The notes below the pieces were generated by a model. It had not been told where the DNA came from. It saw nothing but the letters and a program-made list of their open reading frames with translations, and made no database searches. A stretch of DNA of 64,000 nt from Actinomycetota bacterium (GTDB lineage: Bacteria; Actinomycetota; Actinomycetes; Streptosporangiales; Streptosporangiaceae), in the NCBI GenBank assembly GCA_027314515.1, contig DAHVAR010000123.1, forward strand, positions 1 through 64,000, read 5' to 3'. Below are positions 21,722 to 33,512 of the stretch, piece after piece (within the stretch, counting starts at the first letter, position 1; the number at the start of each line of letters is the position of its first letter). The position numbers and the translations under genes are program-made.

Positions 21722-22365
21722 CCGGACACCAGGACGACCTCGAGAGTCCGCGGGCCGTGAACCCCCTCGACTCGTTCCAGCTCGATGTCGCTGGTGGCCG
21801 ACGGGCCGCTAATCCAGGTCAGCGGCCGGCCAGCGGACAGCCTGGCGACCGCCTCCGGCACTAGGTGCACAACCTGGCCGGCGTCCACCACGCACAGGTG
21901 GTAGTCCGGTACCAGCGAGATGGCACGGCGGCCCTGGCCTGGCGAGCCGTCCAGGACGATCGTGCCCGTCTCGGCGATGGCCACCGCGGCACGGGTGACA
22001 ACCCCGTCGACGGCGGCCAGCCCTGCCGGGCTGAGGAAGGGCCGCGTGTCCGATATCGCCGTCACGAAGCTCGGCAGCGGCAATCGCAGCGCCGGCGGCA
22101 CGACAATGCGGCGTGCCTGGCGCCGCTGGAGAGCGGCGCCGATCTCGTCGGCCAGCGTCGCTGCCGACGCGAAGTGCACGAGCGCCCGGTAGTCAGTCAG
22201 CCTGCTGGCCAGCAATTCGAGCAATTGCGGGCCGGCCAGCTCGCTGCGGGTCCGGTAGCGCGGGCCCGGCGACGGCGCGGCTGGCGAGGACGCAGTACCG
22301 GCCTTGCCAGCGCCCGTCCGTGCCGCGGCCCTGATCCTGGCCAGTACCTCGTCGCGCGCGCTCAC
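21718..22365 (-). CDS. lutC: lactate utilisation protein C (LUD domain)
   Basis: Third component of the LutABC L-lactate-oxidising complex, which converts lactate to pyruvate with iron-sulfur electron carriers. 215 residues, LUD domain: …ADEIGAALQRRQARRIVVPP…, VVTRAAVAIAETGTIVLDGS (conserved AETGT loop), and a C-terminal LTWISGPSATSDIELERVEG followed by VHGPR, typical of LutC/YkgG. The GTG start overlaps the lutB stop (GTGA). Confidence 0.93.
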   Translation of the reverse strand: MSARDEVLARIRAAARTGAGKAGTASSPAAPSPGPRYRTRSELAGPQLLELLASRLTDYRALVHFASAATLADEIGAALQRRQARRIVVPPALRLPLPSFVTAISDTRPFLSPAGLAAVDGVVTRAAVAIAETGTIVLDGSPGQGRRAISLVPDYHLCVVDAGQVVHLVPEAVARLSAGRPLTWISGPSATSDIELERVEGVHGPRTLEVVLVSG

Positions 22366-23930
22366 TGGTCGCTCCGGTCGCTCCGGTCGCTCCGGTCGCC
22401 TGGCGCCGGCCCGCCCCGGTCATCTCCGTGCTGGCTGTGCCACCACTGCCGGAACGTCTGCGGCGGCGGGACCGGCGCGTCTCGCGCGCGCGTCCACGCG
22501 GCCAGCGGCGGCGGCAGCGCGGTGATCTTCCCGCGCCGGCCGAGCAGGCGGCCTGACCGGCTGGCCGACTGCGCGGCGGCGAGCCGTCCCGGGTCGGCGA
22601 GCAGGTAGGATGCCGCCGCCATCGTGATGGCCTCGGCGGAGGGCAGCCGGTGCGTCCGCCTGGCCTCCTCGACGTGCCGCGCACGCAGGTGCACCAGCAA
22701 CTCCGGAATATTGATCTTCACCGGGCAGACGTCATAGCAGGCCCCGCACAACGACGACGCGTACGGCAGCGAGGCGTTGTCCTCGATGCCGGTCAGCTGC
22801 GGCGACAGCACCGCTCCGATCGGACCCGGATAGACCGAGCCATACGCATGACCACCGGTCCGCTCGTATACCGGGCACACGTTGAGGCACGCGGAGCACC
22901 GGATGCAGTGCAGCGCCGCGCGCCCCACCGGGTCGGCGAGCGCGGCGGTCCGCCCGTTGTCAAGCAGCACCAGGTGCACGGACTGCGGGCCGTCGCCCGG
23001 CGTCACCCCGGTCCACATCGAGGTATACGGGTTCATCCGCTCGCCGGTCGATGACCTTGGCAGCAACTGCAGGAACACGCCGAGGTCAGCCCAGCTCGGG
23101 ATCACTTTCTCGATGCCCATGACAGTGATGAGGGTCTGCGGGAGGGTCACGCACATGCGCCCGTTCCCCTCCGACTCGACCACGCACAACGTGCCAGTCT
23201 CGGCGACGCCGAAGTTCGCGCCGCTGATGCCGACGGTGGCGGACAGGAACTTGCGCCGCAGGTGCTGCCTGGCCGCCTCAGCCAGCGCGGCCGGATCGTC
23301 GGTCAGGTCAGGGCTGACGTCGCCCATCTCCCGCAGGAAGATGTCGCGGATCTCCGACCGGTTGCGGTGGATGGCCGGGACCAGGATGTGCGACGGGCGG
23401 TCATGCCCGAGCTGCACGATCAGCTCGGCCAGGTCCGTCTCGTAGGCCGCGATGCCGGCCGCGGCCAGCGCGTCGTTCAGCCCGATCTCGTCGGTGGCCA
23501 GCGACTTGACCTTGACCACCTCGGTGGCGCCAGCCGCCTGCACCAGCGCGGTCACGATGTTGCCGGCCTCGATGGCGTCCCTGGCCCAGTGCACCGTGCC
23601 GCCGCGAGCGGTGACCGCGACCTCAAGCTGCCCGAGGTAGCGGTCGAGGTCGGCCATCGTGGCCGCCTTGATCGCCTCGCCCGCGGCGCGCAGCTCCTCC
23701 CAATCTGGCAATTCGCTGACCACGGCGGCCCGCTTGGCCCGGATCGTGGTCGTGGCCTTGCTGAGGTTGCGCCGCAGCTGGGCGTCCGCGAGTGCCCGGC
23801 GGGCGGCCACCGGGAACGGGTCGGCTGCGCGCAGATGACCGACGCCGCGCGGCGCGTGCGGTGGCTCGGAGGGCGACTGCCGGGAGCCCGGCCGGCCCGG
23901 CCGGCCCGGCAGGCCGAGGAAGGTCGTCAC
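22362..23930 (-). CDS. lutB: lactate utilisation iron-sulfur protein B
   Basis: LUD domain plus ferredoxin-like protein of 522 residues, the central electron-transfer subunit of LutABC. The N-terminal LUD domain includes FGVAETGTLCVVESEGNGRM. Two 4Fe-4S sets follow, CIRCSACLNVCPVYERTGG and CGACYDVCPVKINIPELL. The GTG at 23930 was chosen because it overlaps the lutA stop (GTGA); a longer frame continues into lutA and is spurious. The C-terminus ends in RSDRSDRSDQ, encoded by a 9-base repeat. Confidence 0.93.
   Translation of the reverse strand: MTTFLGLPGRPGRPGSRQSPSEPPHAPRGVGHLRAADPFPVAARRALADAQLRRNLSKATTTIRAKRAAVVSELPDWEELRAAGEAIKAATMADLDRYLGQLEVAVTARGGTVHWARDAIEAGNIVTALVQAAGATEVVKVKSLATDEIGLNDALAAAGIAAYETDLAELIVQLGHDRPSHILVPAIHRNRSEIRDIFLREMGDVSPDLTDDPAALAEAARQHLRRKFLSATVGISGANFGVAETGTLCVVESEGNGRMCVTLPQTLITVMGIEKVIPSWADLGVFLQLLPRSSTGERMNPYTSMWTGVTPGDGPQSVHLVLLDNGRTAALADPVGRAALHCIRCSACLNVCPVYERTGGHAYGSVYPGPIGAVLSPQLTGIEDNASLPYASSLCGACYDVCPVKINIPELLVHLRARHVEEARRTHRLPSAEAITMAAASYLLADPGRLAAAQSASRSGRLLGRRGKITALPPPLAAWTRARDAPVPPPQTFRQWWHSQHGDDRGGPAPGDRSDRSDRSDQ
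22367..22400. repeat. 9-base tandem repeat at the lutB 3' end
   Basis: Three exact copies of GGTCGCTCC (22367-22375, 22376-22384, 22385-22393) and a partial fourth, encoding the Arg-Ser-Asp repeats at the lutB C-terminus. Confidence 0.85.
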
Positions 23931-24694
23931 CGGCTCACCGCCGCAGGCGCTCCCTGGCCGGCCCCGGCCGTCGAGGCGAGGATCTCGGCCAGGTGCACCG
24001 TCTTGACCCCGGCGCGCAGCCGGGACAGCCCGCCGCCGATGTGCATCAGGCACGACGAGTCGCCGGCCGTGCAGACCTCCGCCCGGGTGGCCAGCACGCT
24101 GCGCATCTTGTCGGCCAGCATCGCGGTCGAGGTGTCGGCGTTCTTGACCGCGAACGTGCCGCCGAATCCGCAGCAAACGTCGGCATCAGGCAGTGGCACC
24201 AGGTCGATCCCGGATACCCGGCGCAGCAACCGCAGCGGCCGGTCGCCGACTGCCAGCAGCCGGAGTGAGTGACACGTCGGGTGATAGGTGACCCGGTGCG
24301 GGTAGTGGGCGCCGACGTCCTCGACGCCGAGCACGTCGGTGAGCAGCTGGGACAGCTCGTACGTGCGCGCCGCGACTGCCTCAGCCCGCCGCGCCAGCTC
24401 TTCATCATCGTGCCGCCGCGCCACCATCGCGTGCTGGTGCCCGATCGAGCCGACGCACGAGCCCGACGGAGCCACGATGACCTCGTACGGTTCGAAGGTG
24501 TCGACGTACCGCCGGATCAGCGGCAACGCCGCCCGCTGGTACCCCGTGTTAATGTGCATCTGCCCGCAGCACGTCTGCTCCGCCGGGAACACCACCTCGT
24601 GCCCGAGCCGCTCCAGCAGGGTCACGGTGGCTCGCGGGACATCCGGGAACAGGGTGTCGGCGAGGCAGGTGGCAAACAGCGCGATCCGCGTCAC
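23927..24694 (-). CDS. lutA: lactate utilisation protein A (CCG-domain oxidoreductase)
   Basis: Iron-sulfur oxidoreductase of 255 residues with two cysteine-rich CCG domains, TCCGQMHINTGYQ and DVCCGFGGTFAVKN, plus PSGSCVG and DSSCLMHIGGG, as in LutA/GlcF. First gene of lutABC-GNAT-cupin. I chose the GTG at 24694 because it gives the family N-terminus (VTRIALFATCLADTLFP). A -10-like TATCGT ends seven bases before it, suggesting a leaderless transcript. In-frame starts at 24715 and 24730 are possible. Confidence 0.92.
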   Translation of the reverse strand: MTRIALFATCLADTLFPDVPRATVTLLERLGHEVVFPAEQTCCGQMHINTGYQRAALPLIRRYVDTFEPYEVIVAPSGSCVGSIGHQHAMVARRHDDEELARRAEAVAARTYELSQLLTDVLGVEDVGAHYPHRVTYHPTCHSLRLLAVGDRPLRLLRRVSGIDLVPLPDADVCCGFGGTFAVKNADTSTAMLADKMRSVLATRAEVCTAGDSSCLMHIGGGLSRLRAGVKTVHLAEILASTAGAGQGAPAAVSR

Positions 24695-24777
24695 ATCCCC
24701 CACGATAGAGTGCATCGCCGACAGGCTCACGGCGACTGCCGAAGGCTGGCCACACCGAGCTACCGGAGGCAGCAGTC

Positions 24778-26015
24778 CTGACCTTCTGCGTCCTGACGAC
24801 CGCCGCGGCGGCTGCCTGGCTGTACCTGCTCGGGCTGCACGGTGGTTACTGGCGCACCAGCCACCGGCTGCCGCCAGCGGCGCCGGGCCGGCTTCCGGCA
24901 GTCACCGCGGTCATTCCGGCCCGGAACGAGGCTGACATACTGCCCGGCTGCCTGCCGAGCCTGCTCTGCCAGGACTACTCAGGTCCGCTGACGGTCATCG
25001 TGGTCGACGATGACAGCAGCGACGGCACCGCGAAGATCGCGGCCGAACTCGGCGACATCGCCGACGGCGCGGACCTGACCGTCGTAGCCGGCCGCCCGAC
25101 GCCGGACGGCTGGGCGGGGAAAGTCTGGGCATGTCCGAAGGCGTCCGGGCGGCCGGCCCGGCTGCCGAGTACCTCCTGTTCACCGACGCCGATATCAGCT
25201 TCGCGCCAGGCACGCTCGCCCGGCTGGCGCGTGCGGCGGTGGCCGGCGACTTCGCCATGGTGTCGCAGATGGCGCTGCTGCGCGCCGTTAGCCGCTGGGA
25301 GAAGCTGCTGATCCCGGCCTTCGTCTATTTCTTCGCCCAGCTTTACCCGTTCCGGCGGGTCAGCACGCCACGGTCCCGGACTGCGGCGGCCGCCGGCGGC
25401 TGCATGCTGGTGCGGGCCGATGCGCTGGCAGCGGCGGGCGGCCTGGCCCGGATCAGCGGCGCGCGGATCGACGATGTCGCGCTCGGCACGCTGCTCAAGC
25501 GGGCCGGCGGCCGCTGCTGGCTGGGCCTGACCACCGAGGTCGTCAGCACGCGGCCGTACCGTCGGCTAGCCGATATCTGGCACATGGTCGCGCGCAGCGC
25601 CTACACCCAGTTGCATCACTCGCTCACCGCCACTGCCGTTGCCGTGCTCGGCCTGGCCTGGCTGTACCTGCTTCCGCCCGCCGCAACCGTCAGCGGGCTG
25701 ATCATGCTCGCAGCCGGCGGGCCGGCCGCCGGCCACGGCACCGGCCACAGCGCCGGCTGGCTGCCGCTGTGGCTGGCCTGCGCGGGCCTGGCCGGGTGGC
25801 TGATGATGTCCCTGACCTACCTGCCCATGGTGCGCTTCTACCGGCTGTCCCCCGCCCGCGCCGCGAGCCTCCCGCTGATCGCCGCGCTGTACGCGGCCAT
25901 GACCGCGGACTCGGCCCTGCGGCACCTGCGCTGCCGCGGCGGCGAATGGAAGGGCCGCCTCTCCGCCCCGGATGAACCTGGCGGCCCGGATGACACCATG
26001 CCGGGCAGTGCGTAA
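24778..26015 (+). pseudogene. HpnB-like hopanoid glycosyltransferase, frameshifted
   Basis: Family 2 glycosyltransferase resembling hopene-associated HpnB. The N-terminal part (24778-25130) reads …TAVIPARNEADILPG…, VIVVDDDSSDGTAKIA, PDGWAGKVWA. The rest (25131-26015) reads MSEGVRAAG, EYLLFTDADISFAPG, AAAAGGCMLVRADAL, RIDDVALGTLLKRAGGRCWL and several C-terminal membrane helices. The two parts are in different frames: one base is missing in the Ala codon before ATG 25131. Repaired, it would be 412 residues, near HpnB size. No ATG, GTG or TTG fits the first part; a CTG at 24778 with GGAGG eight bases upstream is the likely start. It is either a sequencing error, a real lesion or, less likely, programmed shifting. 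Confidence 0.78.
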
Positions 26016-26042
26016 CGCCTCGCCCGGCCCAGTTCGCGCCGG

Positions 26043-26399
26043 TTACCCGGCAAACTCGCGCGCGGCCCGCGCGGCCGCGCAGGGCGCGCACAGCGGCACG
26101 TCGATCTCGCCGAGCAGATCGGAATTGTGCGGGCGCGTGATCACCGCATCGAACGGCTCGCAGATGCCGACGTCGCAAGGATGCGTACGGGCGCAGAAGC
26201 ACAGGCACGGCCGGCGCCGCAAGATCTTCTCCGCGCGCTCGATCACCGACCTGACTTCAGGACGGCTAGCCACCTCGGTAACGGCGTTAACAGCCGGGCG
26301 GATCCAGTCCAGCGCCTCAGTAAGGGCCACACCGACTCTCCGTCCGGCCTCAGCCAGCCTGTCGGGGAGTTCGGTGTCCCTGCGAACGGTCACGCCCAT
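26043..26399 (-). CDS. cysteine-rich hypothetical protein
   Basis: 118 residues, function not recognised. An N-terminal helical half (about 1-60) is followed by a cluster of seven cysteines: C65, C67, C69, C75, C80 and then C104, C107 in LCAPC, with H73 among them. The spacing suggests one or two metal sites, perhaps zinc, but matches no named domain I know. The conserved look (CFCARTHPCDVGIC) and normal codon bias support a real gene. It is convergent with the glycosyltransferase remnant. Confidence 0.65.
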   Translation of the reverse strand: MGVTVRRDTELPDRLAEAGRRVGVALTEALDWIRPAVNAVTEVASRPEVRSVIERAEKILRRRPCLCFCARTHPCDVGICEPFDAVITRPHNSDLLGEIDVPLCAPCAAARAAREFAG

Positions 26400-26637
26400 A
26401 TTGTCTCACCTGCGCCGCCGTGGAGCCAGCCTGCCTCAGCCTGTCTGTTACCGGCATAATCATCCGGCCGCCGATAGAAGATCAACAGCGGCGCGCAGTT
26501 TCGCGCAAGGCGTCGCGGGCATGGGTGGCGGGTGACGGCGAGACGCACGCCGGCCTCGAGCTGTCATTCGCCAACGAGGGCGGGACGTGTCTTACCTTCT
26601 GCACGCCTGGCACCCTCTGCACGCCTGGGACGGTTGC

Positions 26638-27903
26638 ATGAGCATCGTCGATGAGGTATTGGCCGGCTATGGTGCGCTGCAGGCCGGTCAGGAGGCCTTC
26701 TATAAGGATCTGCACCAGCATCCAGAACTGTCCCACCAGGAGCGCCGTACCGCTGCGCGGGTGGCCGGGAACTTGCAGGAGTGCGGGTTCACCGTCCAGT
26801 CCGGCATCGGCGGTACTGGTGTGGTGGGGGTACTCTCCAACGGCGGCGGACCGACGGTTCTGCTCCGGGCCGACATGGACGCCCTGCCTGTCCGGGAGGA
26901 CACCGACGCCGAGTATGCAAGCAGCGTGACCGCCGAGGATGCTGACGGCCATGAGGTGCCGGTGGCGCATGCCTGCGGCCACGACATCCATGTGTCCTGC
27001 CTGCTCGGGGCGGGCAAGCTGCTGGCCGATCAGGTCAGCCGGTGGAGCGGGACTCTGGTTACGCTGTTCCAGCCTGCCGAGGAAACCGGTGACGGTGCCC
27101 GGGGCATGGTCGATGATGGCCTGCTTGAGCAAATCCCCGTCCCGGACGTCGCGCTGGCTCAGCATGTGCTGCGGGGCATCGCGGGAACGGTGGGGACTCG
27201 TTCCGGACCGGCTCTGTCGGCGGCCGACAGCGTCAAGATCACTGTGTACGGGCGCGGTGGCCACGGTTCGATGCCCCAGGCCACCATTGATCCGGTGGTG
27301 CTGGCCGCGATGATCATCGTCCGGTTGCAGACGATCGTGTCCCGCGAGGTGGCGCCCAGTGAGACTGCCGTCCTGACCGTCGGAAGCTGCCAGGCCGGGA
27401 GCAAGAGCAATGTCATCCCCGATCATGCTGTCCTGCAACTCAACCTGCGCAGCTATGCGCAGCAGACCCGCCAGCGCATGCTAGCCGCGATCCAGCGCAT
27501 CGTGCTCGCCGAGTGTCAGGCCAGCGGATCGCCCAGGGACCCTGACTGTGAGACCTTCGACAGCTTTCCGCTCACCGACAACGACCCTGACGTCACGAAC
27601 CGGGTGGCCGCCGCCTTCCGGGAGCACTTCAGCGACCTCGCCGTGGATCTTGGCCAGCAGACCGCAAGCGAGGATTTCAGCGACGTTCCCCGCGCTGCGG
27701 GCATTCCCTACACGTACTGGGCCATCGGGGGCACAGACCCGCAGGCCTACCGCGCAGCCGCGAAGGCCGGGCGCCTTCAGGACGACATCCCAGCCAACCA
27801 TTCCCCGAAGTTCCTGCCCGTACTTCAGCCCACCTTGCGCACGGGCACCGAGTCCCTGGTCACTGCCGCCCTTGCCTGGCTTGCGCCGCAGTCCGGAACC
27901 TGA
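26638..27903 (+). CDS. M20-family amidohydrolase / peptidase
   Basis: Zinc amidohydrolase of 421 residues in the M20D group (hippuricase / N-acyl-amino-acid hydrolase type). Visible are LHQHPELSHQE (N-terminal signature), RADMDALPV, HACGHDIHVSCLLGAG (metal ligands His and Asp), and FQPAEETGDGARGMVDDG (catalytic and metal Glu). The dimerisation domain has GRGGHGSMPQ, and the final metal ligand is in the …NHSPKF segment. The ATG at 26638 is chosen as it fits the family N-terminus; a GTG at 26587 adds 17 residues encoded by a small repeat. Substrate unknown. Confidence 0.9.
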   Translation: MSIVDEVLAGYGALQAGQEAFYKDLHQHPELSHQERRTAARVAGNLQECGFTVQSGIGGTGVVGVLSNGGGPTVLLRADMDALPVREDTDAEYASSVTAEDADGHEVPVAHACGHDIHVSCLLGAGKLLADQVSRWSGTLVTLFQPAEETGDGARGMVDDGLLEQIPVPDVALAQHVLRGIAGTVGTRSGPALSAADSVKITVYGRGGHGSMPQATIDPVVLAAMIIVRLQTIVSREVAPSETAVLTVGSCQAGSKSNVIPDHAVLQLNLRSYAQQTRQRMLAAIQRIVLAECQASGSPRDPDCETFDSFPLTDNDPDVTNRVAAAFREHFSDLAVDLGQQTASEDFSDVPRAAGIPYTYWAIGGTDPQAYRAAAKAGRLQDDIPANHSPKFLPVLQPTLRTGTESLVTAALAWLAPQSGT

Positions 27904-27933
27904 CCAGCCGGTCGATGCGGCAGGCTGGCGGTC

Positions 27934-28566
27934 ATGACCGAACCGCCATTGCTGCTCGCCCTAGACCTGTCCGGCACATTCGTGTTCGCTGTCAACGGCG
28001 CGCTCACCGGCCTGGAAGCCGCCCGGCTCGACATCGTCGGGGTACTGACGCTGGGCATGGTGACCGGACTCGGCGGCGGCATCATGCGCGACGTTCTCAT
28101 CAACGCGCTGCCGCCCGCCGCATTCAGGTACTGGCCCTATCTGGCGGTCGCTGCCGGCGGGGCGCTGGTCGCGTTCTTCTTCAGCCGGGCACTGCGACGG
28201 TTCGCGCTGCCGATCGATCTGCTCGATGCTGCCGGGCTGAGCCTGTTCTGCGTGGCCGGGGCGACCAAGTCCCTGCAGTACGGTCTAGGAGCGGCGCCGG
28301 CGGTCATCCTCGGTGCTGTGACAGGAGTTGGCGGCGGGACGATCCGGGATGTCCTGGTCCGGCGGGTTCCGACAGTCCTCACTAGCGGCCTGTATGCCAT
28401 ACCCGCCCTGGTGGGTGCTGCGATCGCGGTAACCGCCGTGCGCACCGGCGTCTACGGCGCCCCGGCTGCGGTCGGAGCTGCCGTGGCCTGTTTCCTGATC
28501 CGGGCGGCGGGTATCCGGTACAACCTCAGCGCACCGGTCGCACCCGAAACCAAGAACAGGAGATGA
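27934..28566 (+). CDS. TRIC-type cation channel (UPF0126 family)
   Basis: Membrane protein of 210 residues with two tandem repeats of the UPF0126/TRIC domain, each with the glycine-rich turn (GLGGGIMRDVLI about 48-59; GVGGGTIRDVLVRRVP about 130-145). Seven hydrophobic segments are apparent. Prokaryotic TRIC homologues form trimeric monovalent-cation channels. It starts 31 bases after the amidohydrolase, perhaps co-transcribed. Confidence 0.92.
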   Translation: MTEPPLLLALDLSGTFVFAVNGALTGLEAARLDIVGVLTLGMVTGLGGGIMRDVLINALPPAAFRYWPYLAVAAGGALVAFFFSRALRRFALPIDLLDAAGLSLFCVAGATKSLQYGLGAAPAVILGAVTGVGGGTIRDVLVRRVPTVLTSGLYAIPALVGAAIAVTAVRTGVYGAPAAVGAAVACFLIRAAGIRYNLSAPVAPETKNRR

Positions 28567-28622
28567 CCGGGCTGCCTGCGTTGCCGTTTGATCTGCCGGG
28601 CACTTCTGGCCCTCGGATGCCT

Positions 28623-31472
<2,850 letters not shown>

Positions 31473-31523
31473 GGGAGCCTCCCAGAGCGTGACGAAACTC
31501 CCCCTCTGTCAACCGCGCCTGCG

Positions 31524-31632
31524 GACTCCAGAGTGTGCACGCTGCCCGGTCCTGCTTGCCTGAGAGGTTCCGGGGAGGTTGCCCCTTCGGCGCCCCGCGC
31601 CGGCTGCGCGAAGTCTCTCCCGGCCAGTGTGA
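31524..31632 (-). ncRNA. glycine riboswitch upstream of gcvP
   Basis: On the minus strand the gcvP leader contains the conserved glycine-aptamer blocks in order: GGGAGAG, GCCGAAGGGGCAA, CCTCTCAGGCAA, then GGACCG and ACTCTGGAG. I see one clear aptamer. It should switch on gcvP when glycine is abundant. Edges are approximate. Confidence 0.88.
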
Positions 31633-31891
31633 TGCGCCCCCGAGCTTACCCGAGTAGGTCGCCGGGCCACGGCAGGGTAAGGTTCCCGCGGCCCGGGATC
31701 CTGTGGCTCTGCCCGGCAAGCAGGTGGCTATGCCTTGTATGTCGGCACACCGGCCCAGGATGCGGATTTCCGGCAGTACCGGCGCGCCGACATCCTCTCC
31801 GAGCGAATGCACCTCCGCGAGAAAGCACTCCTGGATGCTGCGGAGCTTGCTGGCGCAGACCCCAGTGGCCAGCTTCGGTACAGTGGCGGCC
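31633..31891. other. intergenic region between gcvP leader and sulfatase
   Basis: About 260 bases between divergent genes. It should contain the gcvP promoter and the sulfatase promoter. I see no convincing small gene. Confidence 0.5.
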
Positions 31892-33385
31892 GTGCGGATA
31901 CTCTACGTCGACGTCGACACGCTCCGTGCCGATCACACGGGGCCATACGGCTACCCGCGTCGTATCACCCCGAACCTTGACCGGCTAGCGGCCGACAGCG
32001 TCGTCTTCGCGCGCTGCTACTGCTCGGACTCCCCATGCGCACCGTCGCGTGCGGCGTGGACGAGCGGTCAGTTCGGCATCACGACCGGCGCCATCGCCAA
32101 TTTCGGCCCGGCGAGCGAGATCAGGATGTTCGACCGGACACGTCACGCCCCGTTCTTCGGCGGGCATCTTTATCGGCATGGAATTCACACCACATCGATT
32201 TCCTGCTTCCCTGAGCGACACCTCGCTTACTGGTACGTCGGGAACTTCCGAGAATGGATCAAGCCGTCTTTGTCCAACGGGGACGATGAGGATGGACAGA
32301 CGGTCACCGACGCCGCCATCGAGTGGCTCCGCCGGCGTGGTCGTGCAGAGGACTGGCTTCTCCAGGTCCACTTCTGGGACCCGCATACTCCGTACCTGGA
32401 GTCCGGCCATTGGGTGAATGTCGTTGCCGAAAGCGGCCCCGCGCCGGACTGGCCCGACGAGGAAACCATCGCCGCACACGCGGATGTCTATGGTCCGCAC
32501 ACCGCGCTCGACCTCTACGAGGGCGATGGGAGCTGGTCTGTGCCTGCGGCGACTTCTCCGAACCCGGTCACGATGCCCGATGCGATCACTAGCCGTTCCG
32601 ACTTCGTGCGGCTCGTGAACGGCTACGACGGAGCTATCGCGTACTTCGACGACAACCTGGGGCGGCTGCTCCATACCCTGAGCGAACTCGGAATCCTCAA
32701 CGAGACTGCGGTCATCGTGACGTCAGACCACGGCGAGTGCCTCGGGGAGAACGGCTGTTACGGCGACCATCCGATGGCCAACGAAGCTTCCCACCACGTG
32801 CCCCTGATAATCCGATGGCCTGGCACTACCGAGAAGATAGCGCCTTCTCTCCGTCGGGTCGAAGGACTGGTGTATCAGCTCGACCTGTGCCCCACCGTGT
32901 GCGACATGCTCGACATCGACATCCCGCCGGGCTGGGAAGGGCTGTCGTTTGCCGCCGCGCTGCAAGGCGAGCATTTCACCGGCCGACCCTATCTGATGCT
33001 GAGCCACGGTGCGTATACCTACCAGCGGTCGGTACGAACTCCGGAGCATCTCTACCTCCGTACCCTGCACCCCGGAATGTGGCGGATCGAGCGAGAGCAG
33101 TTGTATGCGATCGAGGACGATCCGCATATGACCCGCGACATCTTGCAGGAGGACAACGGTGCGGCCGCTCACCTCGCCGGCCTCCTCGAAGAGTGGCGCC
33201 GCACGTGCGCCACGATGCTCGGCGCTGCACCGGATCCGATGGAGGCTCGCCGCTACGAGAGTCCCGCAGAAGCATTTTCAGTGGCTAACTACCTCCAGCG
33301 CTTGGCGAAGACCGGCCGAAGTCACCTCGCGGCGGATCTCTCGCGCCGTCTAGCCGAGCCATGGGTGCTCTCACAGCGTTGGTAG
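31892..33385 (+). CDS. type I sulfatase family hydrolase
   Basis: Alkaline-phosphatase-fold sulfatase of 497 residues. The formylglycine motif is intact: C49-A-P-S-R53 within SDSPCAPSRAAWTSG. Metal-binding residues are D7 and D9 (YVDVDTLRADHTG) near the start and SDHGECLGE later. The N-terminus reads directly into the first strand, with no signal peptide, so it is probably cytoplasmic. GTG at 31892 is chosen; GTG 31883 is an alternative. Its codon use is a little less GC-biased than its neighbours. It needs a formylglycine-generating enzyme from elsewhere. Substrate unknown. Confidence 0.88.
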   Translation: MRILYVDVDTLRADHTGPYGYPRRITPNLDRLAADSVVFARCYCSDSPCAPSRAAWTSGQFGITTGAIANFGPASEIRMFDRTRHAPFFGGHLYRHGIHTTSISCFPERHLAYWYVGNFREWIKPSLSNGDDEDGQTVTDAAIEWLRRRGRAEDWLLQVHFWDPHTPYLESGHWVNVVAESGPAPDWPDEETIAAHADVYGPHTALDLYEGDGSWSVPAATSPNPVTMPDAITSRSDFVRLVNGYDGAIAYFDDNLGRLLHTLSELGILNETAVIVTSDHGECLGENGCYGDHPMANEASHHVPLIIRWPGTTEKIAPSLRRVEGLVYQLDLCPTVCDMLDIDIPPGWEGLSFAAALQGEHFTGRPYLMLSHGAYTYQRSVRTPEHLYLRTLHPGMWRIEREQLYAIEDDPHMTRDILQEDNGAAAHLAGLLEEWRRTCATMLGAAPDPMEARRYESPAEAFSVANYLQRLAKTGRSHLAADLSRRLAEPWVLSQRW

Positions 33386-33512
33386 CGTCGCGGGCCGACC
33401 CGGCGTTGCCGCACTGCGCAACGGCCGGCGAAAACGGCAGGGCCTGGTGGCTCGGAGGACGAAACCAACGTCCGAAGCTGCCGCCAGGGGCTGTGGCGCC
33501 CGGCGCGCGCCG

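Noticed and set aside
31475-31523. Second glycine aptamer in the gcvP leader
   Set aside because: Some purine-rich similarity (GACAGAGGGGGAG) but the paired GGGAGAG and GCCGAAGGGGCAA blocks do not recur.
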